A DNA stretch of 64,000 bases from assembly GCF_030160635.1 (NCBI RefSeq), contig NZ_BSOS01000067.1, forward strand, positions 124,001 through 188,000, read 5' to 3'. Below, in pieces: positions 29,599 through 37,245 of the stretch. A program made the position numbers and the translations under genes. Below the pieces are notes generated by a model. The model worked only from the letters and a program-made list of their open reading frames with translations. It searched no databases and was not told where the DNA came from. Position 1 is the stretch's first letter. Every line of letters begins with the position of its first letter. The stretch is from Acidocella aquatica. Its GTDB lineage: Bacteria; Pseudomonadota; Alphaproteobacteria; Acetobacterales; Acetobacteraceae.

Positions 29599-29919
29599 AT
29601 GCCGCCAAAACAGGATCTGACGCATCGCGATATTTATGCTCTCGCTGACGATAGAGGCCGCGTGAAGATCGGGAGCTCGAACGACGTCTGGAAGCGAAAA
29701 GACAACCTTCAGACCGGTAACGCAGATGAATTACGGCTTGTCCACGCAGAAAAAGTTGAACGGTCAATTGCGTCAAAGGTCGAGCGCGGCGCGCGAAAGA
29801 TTTTGAAGGACAACGGCCATTCCGGCGTGCGCGAATGGATCAATGACGTGCCTGACGACGACGCACGTGACGCAATAAGGACTGCACACGACAATCAACG
29901 CGGTCGGAACCAGAAGTAA
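29599..29919 (+). CDS. GIY-YIG-type (T5orf172/MUG113-like) nuclease-domain protein
   Basis: 106 residues. The fold elements of the T5orf172 class of GIY-YIG domains are visible: IYALADDRGRVKIGSS (GIY and YIG strands), KRKDNLQTGN (active-site Arg helix), VERGARKIL (Glu region) and GVREWI at the end. ATG 29599 with GGAA upstream is preferred over TTG 29587. Base composition is clearly lower in GC than the neighbours, and the gene lies between two direct palindromic repeat copies; the second begins five bases after its stop. This looks like a small acquired cassette. Catalytic activity is not certain. Confidence 0.75.
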   Translation: MPPKQDLTHRDIYALADDRGRVKIGSSNDVWKRKDNLQTGNADELRLVHAEKVERSIASKVERGARKILKDNGHSGVREWINDVPDDDARDAIRTAHDNQRGRNQK

Positions 29920-29924
29920 CAACC

Positions 29925-29954
29925 GTAGGATGGGTAAGCGCAGCGCCACCCATC
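29925..29954. repeat. GTAGGATGGGT palindromic repeat, copy 3
   Basis: Begins five bases after the stop codon of the GIY-YIG-type gene, in the same orientation as copy 2. The similarity to copy 4 continues past the palindrome (ATCGATTTCCTGAAATGCCCAC against ATCGACTTTCTGAAACACCCAC, in part). Confidence 0.85.
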
Positions 29955-30045
29955 GATTTCCTGAAATGCCCACCCTCCAATACCTCACACCCCCCACCCC
30001 CATCCAACACCCCGCCCGCGCCCGCCCAAATTGGCGCGCCCCCTC

Positions 30046-30118
30046 ACCCCCTACCTCGCGTAAGCCCCCACCTGCGCCAACACATTCTGCGCCTGTTTCA
30101 AATGCGGAATATCCAGCA
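30046..30118. repeat. direct duplicate of the 3' end of the CitE-like gene
   Basis: 73 bases identical to 30256-30328 except for one base (T at 30088 against C at 30298); offset 210 bases. The source copy covers the last about 23 codons and stop of the CitE-like gene and a few bases beyond. The duplicate is joined at its gene-internal edge to the repeat at 30122. Confidence 0.93.
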
Positions 30119-30121
30119 ACC

Positions 30122-30205
30122 GTAGGATGGGTGAGCGAAGCGCTACCCATCGACTTTCTGAAACACCCACGATTTAATACGTTACGCTTTACTCAACCAT
30201 CCTAC
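30122..30205. repeat. GTAGGATGGGT element, long copy 4 with inverted ends
   Basis: 84 bases bounded by GTAGGATGG and CCATCCTAC, a perfect nine-base terminal inverted pair. The left 30 bases are the same palindrome as the short copies. It lies between the two copies of the CitE gene tail. Confidence 0.8.
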
Positions 30206-30260
30206 ACGCGTTCCGCTTGCGGGGTCATCTGGCCGGACCACCAACCGCCCCCCCAACCCC

Positions 30261-31151
30261 CTACCTCGCGTAAGCCCCCACCTGCGCCAACACATTCCGC
30301 GCCTGTTTCAAATGCGGAATATCCAGCATCTTCCCATCCAGCCCCACGGTCCCGGTCCCCGGCGCTGCGTCAAACGCCGCCACCACCCGCCGCGCGTGCT
30401 CCACTTCCGCCGCCGACGGCATAAAGCTCTCGTTAATCCCCGCCACCTGTGCAGGATGAATCGCAATCCGCCCGGTAAACCCTTCCGCCCGCGCCGCCCG
30501 GCATGAGGCCCTCAAGCCCTCGTCATCCTTAAAATCCACATACAGCGTATCAATCGCCTGCACCCCCGCCGCATGCGCCGCCAACAGCGTCAGCGAGCGC
30601 ACCAGCCTATAGGTCAGCGCCCACTGCCCGCTACCATCCAAATTCGTGCTGGCCCCCACAGCGGCTGACAAATCCTCCGCCCCCCACGTAATCCCCAGCA
30701 GCCGCGCCAGCCCAGCCCCCGCATAATCACCCAGCCGGAACGGCGCCACGGCGGTCTCCGTCGCCACCGGCAAAATCTTCACCGAGCCCAGCGCCACACC
30801 CCCCTGAACCTCCAGCGCATCCAAAAAATGCGAGAGTTTCAATACATCTTCCGGACCGTTGGCTTTCGGCAACATCAGCCCATCCGGCCCCGCCGCCACA
30901 ATCGCCGCCAAATCCGTCAGCGCCAAATCCGTATCCAGAGGGTTAATCCGCACCCAAAGCTCAGCCCCCCGCTTCCCCTTCGGCCGCTCCCGCAAAAACG
31001 CCGGAATCAACTCCCGCGCCAGCGGTTTATTCGCCGGCGCAACAGAATCCTCCAAATCCAAAATCAACGCATCCGCGCCCGATGCATCCGCCTTGGCCAG
31101 CTTCTTTTCAGAATCCCCCGGAATAAACAGGAACGACCGAATATTCGCCAT
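30261..31151 (-). CDS. CitE-like HpcH/HpaI-family CoA-ester lyase
   Basis: 296-residue TIM-barrel lyase of the malyl/citramalyl/beta-methylmalyl-CoA lyase type, which splits a 3-hydroxy-acyl-CoA into acetyl-CoA and a 2-oxo acid. Visible ligands include LDLEDSVAP (about 31-39), WVRINPLDTD, GAEDLSAAVG and YVDFKDDEGL. Its ATG overlaps the TGA of the MaoC gene (TGATG). A MaoC-CitE pair is also the arrangement of itaconyl-CoA hydratase and citramalyl-CoA lyase. Its last codons are duplicated 210 bases downstream. Confidence 0.88.
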   Translation of the reverse strand: MANIRSFLFIPGDSEKKLAKADASGADALILDLEDSVAPANKPLARELIPAFLRERPKGKRGAELWVRINPLDTDLALTDLAAIVAAGPDGLMLPKANGPEDVLKLSHFLDALEVQGGVALGSVKILPVATETAVAPFRLGDYAGAGLARLLGITWGAEDLSAAVGASTNLDGSGQWALTYRLVRSLTLLAAHAAGVQAIDTLYVDFKDDEGLRASCRAARAEGFTGRIAIHPAQVAGINESFMPSAAEVEHARRVVAAFDAAPGTGTVGLDGKMLDIPHLKQARNVLAQVGAYAR

Positions 31152-31603
31152 CACACGGGCTTCTTCTTCTGCAAGCCCGAACGCTTGCACGACGCCACCA
31201 GCTCATCCTTCTGGTTATAAGCTTTGTGCAAAAACGTAACAATTCCCTGGTCCGGGCGAGACTTGCTCTCCCGCAACTCAATCACCTCGGTCACCACATG
31301 CACCGTGTCGCCATGGAACAACGGATGCGGAAACCGCACCTCATCCCAGCCCAGATTCGCAACCGCCGTCCCCAGCGTGGTGTCCCCCACCGAGATCCCG
31401 ACCATCAGCCCCAGCGTAAACGCCGAGTTCACCAGGCGCTGCCCAAAGGGCGTGCCCTTCATATACTCCTCATCCAGGTGCAGCAGCGCTGGATTATGCG
31501 TCATCGCGGTAAACAGCACATTGTCCGTTTCCGTCACGGTGCGGCGGATCGGGTGGTGAAACACCTGCCCGACCGTCAATTCATCAAACCAAAGTCCCGC
31601 CAT
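31151..31603 (-). CDS. MaoC-family acyl-CoA (de)hydratase
   Basis: 150-residue hot-dog-fold protein. The active-site loop reads MTHNPALLHLDEEYMKGTPFG, keeping the His and following Asp but with Asn in the place of the Asp of the classical GDxNPxH hydratase motif, as I recall for the MaoC branch that travels with CitE-like lyases. Likely hydrates an unsaturated (possibly C5-dicarboxylic) acyl-CoA for the downstream CitE-like lyase. Its ATG overlaps the thiolase TAA (TAATG). Confidence 0.85.
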   Translation of the reverse strand: MAGLWFDELTVGQVFHHPIRRTVTETDNVLFTAMTHNPALLHLDEEYMKGTPFGQRLVNSAFTLGLMVGISVGDTTLGTAVANLGWDEVRFPHPLFHGDTVHVVTEVIELRESKSRPDQGIVTFLHKAYNQKDELVASCKRSGLQKKKPV

Positions 31604-32799
31604 TAGTGCAGCCCCAAAATAGAGATACCGGCAATACCCAAATAGGGCACGCCGCCCAGATTATGCGTCAACCCAATCGAGGGCGCCTTCAACTGCCGCG
31701 CGCCCGCGCGCCCGAGCAGCTGCAAATACACCTCATAAGCCATCCGCAGCCCCGAAGCCCCGATCGGATGCCCAAAACACTTCAACCCGCCATCAATCTG
31801 GCACGGAATCTTGCCCGTGGCATCATAAACCCCGTCCAGATAATCGCGCACCGCGTGCCCATCCTCGGAGAGAAACAAATCCTCCATTGTCACCAGCTCG
31901 GTGATCGAGAAACAATCATGCACCTCGGTCAGGCTGATCTGCTCACGCGGAGTGCTGATCCCCGCCTCCTTATACGCCCGCGCCGCCGCATTGCGCGTAT
32001 TGGGCACATAGGAGCCATCCCACGTATTCATCGCGGTCTCCTGCCCCGAGCTGATCGAGAGCTGCAACGCCTTCACCGTCACCAGCTCCTTCTTGCCCAG
32101 CGCGCGCGCAATCTCCGGCGTCGTCACAATCGCGCAAGCTGACCCATCAGAAACACCCGAGCAATCAAACAACCCCAGCGGATCAGAAATCATCGGCGCA
32201 TTCATAATGGTTTCCATTGAAACCGCCTTCTGGAAATGCGCCTTCGGGCTATGCACACCGTTCTGGTGGCTCTTCCATGAAACATGCGCGATCGCCCGCT
32301 TCAGCTCCTCTTTCGAAATCCCATAGCGCGCGCGATACCCATCGGCCAGCTGCGCGAACCCTGCCGGCGCCGAGGCCATCGGCATCCACATATCATTGAA
32401 CGTGCCCTTAAAAGGCGGCGGCAGCCCGCCATACCCCGTATCCTTCAGCTTCTCGGCCCCAATTGCCAGCGCAATATCCACCGCCCCCGAGGCCACCGCA
32501 TAAGCCGCCCCGCGCAGCGCCTCGGTCCCGGTCGCGCACATGTTTTCCACCCGCGTGAAGGGAATCCCGTTCAACCGCAGCGCCGTCGAAGCCGGGATCG
32601 CCGAGTTGCCGATATTCACCGCATCCATGCACGAGCCCAGCCAAGCCGCGTCAATCTGCTTGCGCTCAATCCCCGCGTCCGCCAGCGCCTCCTCGAACGA
32701 CTCCGCCATCAGCTCCTGGCTTCCCGCATCCCAGCGCTCGCCAAACTTCGAGCAACCCATGCCCAGAATCGCAACCTTATCCTTGATACCTGTTGCCAT
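31603..32799 (-). CDS. SCP-x-type thiolase (acetyl-CoA acetyltransferase/lipid-transfer protein family)
   Basis: 398-residue thiolase-fold protein of the SCP2/SCP-x branch. Catalytic Cys88 is present (VENMCATGTEAL), His344 lies in CFGHPIGASG, and the SCP2-type EVHDCFSITE segment is present near 294. Because the nucleophilic Cys is kept, thiolysis is more likely than the retro-aldol reaction of Cys-less Ltp2 homologues. It follows the HMG-CoA-synthase-like/DUF35 fusion by 11 bases. Thiolases of this type commonly need a DUF35 partner, and here that domain is in the neighbouring protein. Confidence 0.88.
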   Translation of the reverse strand: MATGIKDKVAILGMGCSKFGERWDAGSQELMAESFEEALADAGIERKQIDAAWLGSCMDAVNIGNSAIPASTALRLNGIPFTRVENMCATGTEALRGAAYAVASGAVDIALAIGAEKLKDTGYGGLPPPFKGTFNDMWMPMASAPAGFAQLADGYRARYGISKEELKRAIAHVSWKSHQNGVHSPKAHFQKAVSMETIMNAPMISDPLGLFDCSGVSDGSACAIVTTPEIARALGKKELVTVKALQLSISSGQETAMNTWDGSYVPNTRNAAARAYKEAGISTPREQISLTEVHDCFSITELVTMEDLFLSEDGHAVRDYLDGVYDATGKIPCQIDGGLKCFGHPIGASGLRMAYEVYLQLLGRAGARQLKAPSIGLTHNLGGVPYLGIAGISILGLH

Positions 32800-32810
32800 G
32801 ATCTTGCTCC

Positions 32811-34250
32811 TTAGCCCGCCGCAATCGGCGTGGTTTTCCAGAAATAGCGATTATACCCGCGCGCCCGGTCGCGTTCCTTAATCCGGTAAACCATGCGCAG
32901 CTTCTCACCGCGCTCAATCCCCTTCGGCCCGACATCAACCATTTCCATCAACAGCCGCGCGCCATTATCAAACTGCACAAACCCGCAATACAGCGGCGGC
33001 GCCGGATAATACGAGAGCCAATCCGCCGTCGAGGTCAGCACCTGTGCCGGCTCATCAGCCAGCGGCACCTGCCTGAACTGCTTGCGCGGCGCCTGGCACT
33101 TCACACAGAACTGAAACTGCGGAAACTGGATGGTATTACACGCCGCGCACTGGCCCGCATTAAACGCTTCCAGCTGGAAGGCCGAGCGATACTGCTCGGT
33201 CAACTGCGTCTTGCCGCTGCGCTCGGCGCGCATGCCCCATTCCACATCGATGCCTTCGGCAAACGAGAGGAACCGCAGATAACTATCCGTCGCCACCGCA
33301 TCCGCCACCGAACCCGAAACGCCACGGCGCTTAGGCAACGCGGTAATCGCCTCGGTCACTTCAAAAATCAGCGCATCCGCACCCTGGCCAAAACCCACAA
33401 CCAATATCTTCTCGCCCGGCTTGGCCGTCTCCAGCGCCAGCGCCAGTTGCAACAGCGCATGCGCCGCCCCGGCATACCCCACGCCGTTCTCCAGGCCCGA
33501 GACCACGCTCCCGCCAAACTTCACACTCTTGGCCACCGCATCCGCCACCGCGCGCAACTGCGACGGCATGGCGAAATACGCCACCCCATCAATGCCAATC
33601 CCCGCATCCGCCAGCGCCGCCGAAATTGCCGCCGGCGCCAGCTTGGCGTATCCCTCATCGCGCACCCAGCGCTCTTCCCAGGCATATTCATACTTCTGCC
33701 CGGTCGCGCGGAAATGGTCGACAAAACTATCCGTCACGCTCGCCTTGCCAACCAGCCTGGCGATCACGCCCTCAGCCCCCAAGGTGAACGCCGCCGCCCC
33801 CGCGCCATAGCTGATCTCCTGCACGCTGGCGGGCTTGCCCACCGGCGCGTCGGAGGCGATGAACAACGCCGCCTCCCCGCCCTTCAACGCCTGCAACAGC
33901 GCCGAAGTCCCGGCCCGCTGCGAATACCCGGCATCACTGGCGGCAATCCCGGTGGGGGCGGAAATTGCACCCGCGACAATCGAGGCATTGAGCAAATCCG
34001 CATAGGGCAACGTCGTCGAGGCCAAATAAATCGCCTTCAGCGCGTCGGCGGAACTCCCGGCCAGCGCATCGCGCGCCGCCTCAACCGCCATGGTGACCGC
34101 ATCCTCATCCCAGGAGCAAAACGCCCGGCTCCCCTTGGCCTGGCCCTTCAACCCCGGCGCCATCCATTTATGCGCCTCGGCGATAATCCCCCGCTCAATG
34201 CGCAACCGCGGCACATAGGCGCCGTACCCCGTAATTCCAAAATCACTCAT
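32811..34250 (-). CDS. HMG-CoA-synthase-like protein fused to DUF35 (zinc ribbon/OB fold), catalytic residues apparently lost
   Basis: 479 residues (ATG 34250; ATG 34259 also possible). Residues about 1-350 have the thiolase-fold pattern of archaeal-type HMG-CoA synthase (GITGYGAYVPRLRI; KPGEKILVVGFGQGADALIF). Residues about 355-479 are DUF35: zinc-ribbon Cys368, 371, 382, 385 (CAAC and CVKC) and an OB fold. By eye, the catalytic positions differ: the Glu of SES-PY is Thr79 (STTLPY), the Cys of the CKAGTAAL segment is Gln111 (QRAGTSAL), and the His of FHQP is Ala227 (FAMP). It is therefore probably not a synthase. In archaea, DUF35 tethers thiolase to HMG-CoA synthase; here the fused pair sits beside a thiolase, suggesting a scaffold or substrate-binding partner. 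Confidence 0.82.
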   Translation of the reverse strand: MSDFGITGYGAYVPRLRIERGIIAEAHKWMAPGLKGQAKGSRAFCSWDEDAVTMAVEAARDALAGSSADALKAIYLASTTLPYADLLNASIVAGAISAPTGIAASDAGYSQRAGTSALLQALKGGEAALFIASDAPVGKPASVQEISYGAGAAAFTLGAEGVIARLVGKASVTDSFVDHFRATGQKYEYAWEERWVRDEGYAKLAPAAISAALADAGIGIDGVAYFAMPSQLRAVADAVAKSVKFGGSVVSGLENGVGYAGAAHALLQLALALETAKPGEKILVVGFGQGADALIFEVTEAITALPKRRGVSGSVADAVATDSYLRFLSFAEGIDVEWGMRAERSGKTQLTEQYRSAFQLEAFNAGQCAACNTIQFPQFQFCVKCQAPRKQFRQVPLADEPAQVLTSTADWLSYYPAPPLYCGFVQFDNGARLLMEMVDVGPKGIERGEKLRMVYRIKERDRARGYNRYFWKTTPIAAG

Positions 34251-34266
34251 GGCCGTCATTCCACTT

Positions 34267-35433
34267 TCAATAAGATTTAGGAAGGTCCAGCACCTTCTCC
34301 GCGATAAAGCTCAAAATAAGCTGCTCGGTAATCGGCGCGATCCGCAACAAAATAGACTCTCGGAACAACCGCTCCACCTGATACTCGGTGGAATACCCCA
34401 TGCCGCCATGCGTCATCACCGCGCGCGTGCAGGCATCAAACGCCGCCCGCCCGCCCAAAAACTTGCCCGCATTGGCTTCCGCGCCGCAAGGCATGTTGTT
34501 GTCATACAAATTCGCCGCCCGCATGATCATCCAGAACGCCGACTCCAGATACGTCCAGTTTTCCGCCAGCGGATGCTGAATCCCCTGGTTCTGCCCAATC
34601 AAACGCCCAAACACCTTGCGCTCCCTGGCATACTGCGCCGCCCGCGCCAGCGCCCCGCGCCCCAGCCCCACGGCCTCCACGCCCACCAAAATCCGTTCCG
34701 GATTCAAACTGTGCAGAATATAGTGGAACCCCTTGCCTTCCTCGCCAATCCGGTCCGAATCCGGAATAAAATAATCATCGATGAACGTCGCGTTCGAATC
34801 CACCGCATTGCGCCCCATCTTGGGGATGCGCCGCACCTCGATCTTGCTCTTGTCGAGGTCGGTGTAGAACAGCGTCATGCCATCGGTCGGCTTGCGGCAA
34901 TCCTCTTTCAGCGTGGTGCGCGTCAGCAAAATAATCTTGTTCGCCACCTGCCCTGATGACGTCCATATCTTGCGCCCCGTCACCCGGTATCCGCCCGGCA
35001 CCTTGGTCGCAAAGGTCTTGATGCTCGTCGTATCCAACCCGGCATCAGGCTCCGTCACACCAAAACACGCGCGGTCGGTACCCTGGATCAACGGCGTCAG
35101 CATCCGCTCCTTCTGCTCGGGCGTGCCAAACACCACCACCGCGTGCGGCCCGAACAAATTCAAATGCAACGCGCTCGCCGCCGAATACCCGCCCGCGCTC
35201 GATGACACCTCATGCATCATGATCGCCGCCTCGGTCACACCCAGGTTCGCGCCGCCATATTCCTCCGGCATGGTGATGCCGAGCCAGCCGTTATCGGCCA
35301 TCGCCCGATGAAACTCGAACGGAAAGCGCTTCTCCGTGTCGCAAGCTGACCAGTATTTGTCATCGAACCCATCGCAAACCTGCTTCACGCCCTCGCGAAT
35401 GGCTTCCTGTTCTTTCGTAAAACGTATGTCCAC
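34267..35433 (-). CDS. acyl-CoA dehydrogenase, short form, first gene of the acyl-CoA operon
   Basis: 388 residues with the standard FAD/substrate motifs (CFGVTEPDAG about 123-132, WTSSG about 157-161). The usual C-terminal base motif YEGT is absent (here LRIAPITEQL), while NPERIL places Glu246 where isovaleryl-CoA dehydrogenase has its base, so a branched-chain-type active site is likely. It ends 16 bases before the HMG-CoA-synthase-like gene. Together the five genes could oxidise, hydrate and cleave a branched or dicarboxylic acyl-CoA; the substrate is unknown. Confidence 0.88.
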   Translation of the reverse strand: MDIRFTKEQEAIREGVKQVCDGFDDKYWSACDTEKRFPFEFHRAMADNGWLGITMPEEYGGANLGVTEAAIMMHEVSSSAGGYSAASALHLNLFGPHAVVVFGTPEQKERMLTPLIQGTDRACFGVTEPDAGLDTTSIKTFATKVPGGYRVTGRKIWTSSGQVANKIILLTRTTLKEDCRKPTDGMTLFYTDLDKSKIEVRRIPKMGRNAVDSNATFIDDYFIPDSDRIGEEGKGFHYILHSLNPERILVGVEAVGLGRGALARAAQYARERKVFGRLIGQNQGIQHPLAENWTYLESAFWMIMRAANLYDNNMPCGAEANAGKFLGGRAAFDACTRAVMTHGGMGYSTEYQVERLFRESILLRIAPITEQLILSFIAEKVLDLPKSY

Positions 35434-35719
35434 GGTCCCTCCGGCATCAACAGTTCAAGATTCAGACTGAAACTACGGTCGCTTCAGACAATTAAAACGC
35501 AACCTCATCGATTGCAAGCGTACTTGTTTATGACACATCGCGGCCAAAGCCACCCCGTGCCATTCCTCTATAAAACCACTCTCATCCGCCACACAATTAT
35601 CATATGCTTATTAACTACATCATTCTCCGCCCAGCGCCCCTCACCCATCCCGGTTACACCGCGCGCTGGCCCAGTCAGCCCGGCCAAAAGTGGGGCTTTC
35701 CCGCCCCTGGCGCCGTCTC

Positions 35720-35824
35720 TAGAGTGCGATCGTTTGAGGCTCGCTCAACTGAGCGAGCCGAAAGCGTGAATCGCTCTCAGAAAAACGGCCAGAGCCTGAT
35801 CGCACTTAAAGCGATCAGTCTCTA
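35720..35824 (-). repeat. MITE-like element, copy C
   Basis: Inverted relative to copies A and B. It starts TAGAGTGCGATCGTTTGAGG, has the perfect hairpin GGCTCGCTCA-ac-TGAGCGAGCC and ends with the AGAGCCTGATCGC hairpin, here with one altered base (GATCAGTCTCT). Confidence 0.88.
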
Positions 35825-35927
35825 GCGCGCGATCGTTTGAGGTTCGTTCAACCGAGCGAGCCGAAAGCGTGAATCGCCATCAGAAAAATAGCCAGAGCCT
35901 GATCGCACTTAAAGCGATCAGGCTCTA
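35823..35927 (-). repeat. MITE-like element, copy D
   Basis: Directly follows copy C head to tail, sharing the TA at the junction. Ends GCGATCAGGCTCTA. The middle hairpin is degenerate (GGTTCGTTCA/ccGAGCGAGCC). Confidence 0.88.
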
Positions 35928-35977
35928 TACGCCCAGGGCACAGCCCTACCCCCCGCCTATCGCCCCTGGGAGACACC

Positions 35978-37036
35978 ATGTTCATTTTAGCCGGCACCAC
36001 ATTGCGCGACAGGCTGCAGGCCAGCCTCGGCGCCCTCACCGGCATCGCCCTCACCGGCATCCTGAGCGCCCTGCTGCTCGGCCACGCCAACAGCCTCGTC
36101 CTGCCCCTGCTCATCGCCCCCATGGGTGCTGCCGCCGTGCTGGTCTTCGCCGTCCCCGCCAGCCCGCTGGCGCAGCCCTGGCCAGTCGTGGGCGGCAACA
36201 TCATCTCCGCCATCGCCGGCATCGCCACCGCCAAACTCATCCCAGACCCAGCCCTCGCCGCCGGCATCGCCGTCGCCGCCGCCATCGCCCTCATGTCCCT
36301 CACCCGCTCGCTACACCCGCCAGGCGGCGCCGTGGCCCTGCTCTGCGTCCTCGGCGGCCCCAGCGTCAGCGCCGCGGGCTTCTTCTTCGCCTTCATCCCG
36401 GTCGGGCTGAACTGCCTCCTGCTGGTGAGCTTCGGCATCATTTATCACAGCCTGGTCTCCAACCATTCCTACCCGCACAAACCCGCCCCGCTCGCCGCCA
36501 ACACCCACCGCACGGCTGACCTTCCCGCCCCCCTGCGCGCCGGCTTCCGCCCCGAAGACATCGACGCCGCCCTGGCCGAATCCGGCGAATCCTTCGACAT
36601 CAGCCGCGACGACCTTGACCGCCTGCTCCGCCGCGTCGAATCCCACGCCGCCGCCCACGCCCACGCTCACCTCACCTGCGCTGACATCATGTCCCGCGAC
36701 GTCATCCAGGCCCAGGAGACCACAACGCCCGACGCCGCCCGCGCCCTGCTGCTGAACCACGACGTGCGAACCCTCCCGGTCACCGACGCCACCGGCCTCG
36801 TCACCGGCGCCATCGGCCTGCGCGAACTCTCCCGCAACCCCGCCGGCACCCTCATCTCCCTGATGACCCCCGCCATCACCGCCAGCCCCAACCAGCCAGC
36901 CTCAGACCTGATCGCCCCCCTCACCGACGGCAGCACCCGCGCCGTCATCATCACCAGCCCCACCGGCCGCGCCCAAGGCATCGTCACCCAAACTGACCTC
37001 CTCGCCGCCCTAGCCCGCCCCCACCCCGCCCCCTAA
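35978..37036 (+). CDS. HPP-family membrane protein with tandem CBS domains
   Basis: 352 residues. The N-terminal half has four to five membrane helices with the eponymous motif in SLHPPGGAVALL (about 109-120). A linker with a His/Ala-rich stretch (SHAAAHAHAH) leads to two CBS domains (about 235-345; IMSRDVIQAQETTTPDAARALL, LMTPAITASPNQPASDLI), which usually bind adenine nucleotides. The HPP/CBS pairing suggests a nucleotide-gated transporter; HPP proteins have been linked to nitrite transport in plastids, but the bacterial substrate is unknown. Confidence 0.85.
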   Translation: MFILAGTTLRDRLQASLGALTGIALTGILSALLLGHANSLVLPLLIAPMGAAAVLVFAVPASPLAQPWPVVGGNIISAIAGIATAKLIPDPALAAGIAVAAAIALMSLTRSLHPPGGAVALLCVLGGPSVSAAGFFFAFIPVGLNCLLLVSFGIIYHSLVSNHSYPHKPAPLAANTHRTADLPAPLRAGFRPEDIDAALAESGESFDISRDDLDRLLRRVESHAAAHAHAHLTCADIMSRDVIQAQETTTPDAARALLLNHDVRTLPVTDATGLVTGAIGLRELSRNPAGTLISLMTPAITASPNQPASDLIAPLTDGSTRAVIITSPTGRAQGIVTQTDLLAALARPHPAP

Positions 37037-37054
37037 CCCCCACCAGCCCCCTTT

Positions 37055-37119
37055 CGTCATGCCAGCGAAAGCTGGCATCTCTCCCCACCCCTCCGTCATG
37101 CCAGCGAAAGCTGGCATCC
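37055..37119. repeat. two CGTCATGCCAGC palindromic repeats (copies 2 and 3)
   Basis: Two near-identical units, 37055-37079 and 37094-37119, each ATGCCAGC-gaaa-GCTGGCAT, in direct orientation with 14 bases between them. They lie just after the HPP gene and may act as its transcript end. Confidence 0.88.
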
Positions 37120-37129
37120 CCTCCCTCAA

Positions 37130-37229
37130 ACCCAATCGTTGTTTTTTCAAAACAACCTACCCTTTTTTCTGTGGACAACTTTTTTTTATCAAACAATTCC
37201 AACAACATAGCCTGTGCATAACAGGGGGG
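37130..37229. other. AT-rich segment with DnaA-box-like sites next to parB
   Basis: AT-rich for this genome (T-runs at 37141-37147, 37163-37168 and 37179-37187). TGTGCATAA at 37213-37221 is the complement of the perfect box TTATGCACA, and TGTGGACAA at 37170-37178 is the complement of TTGTCCACA, one base off. It resembles part of an origin or a DnaA-regulated region, but the strand-composition change is about 5 kb further right. Confidence 0.45.
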
Positions 37230-37245
37230 TGCTTCACGTGAAGCA
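37230..37245. promoter_or_regulatory. parS-like centromere site
   Basis: TGCTTCACGTGAAGCA, a perfect 16-base palindrome differing from the consensus parS TGTTTCACGTGAAACA by one symmetric pair. It lies 12 bases after the end of parB. It is also the top of a longer palindrome (37221-37254, ACAGGGGGG to CCCCCCTGT) followed by TTTT on the plus strand, which could end transcription. Confidence 0.75.

Larger units (their letters stand above)
35434..35977. other. intergenic region with two tandem MITE-like elements
   Basis: 544 bases without a supported gene. The first part, to about 35700, carries the promoter of the acyl-CoA operon (minus strand). MITE-like copies C and D occupy 35720-35927 in the opposite orientation to A and B. 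The last 50 bases hold the GGGAGA ribosome binding site of the HPP gene. Confidence 0.7.

Noticed and set aside
29930-30424. 164-codon frame with repeated TSRKPPPAPTHSAPVSNAEYPA-type segments
   Set aside because: The apparent protein repeat is only the duplicated CitE gene tail and the GTAGGATGGGT element read in an antisense frame.
37055-37119. Two spaced direct repeats as a CRISPR array
   Set aside because: Only two units, each an internal palindrome of the dispersed repeat family, with a 14-base gap and no cas genes.
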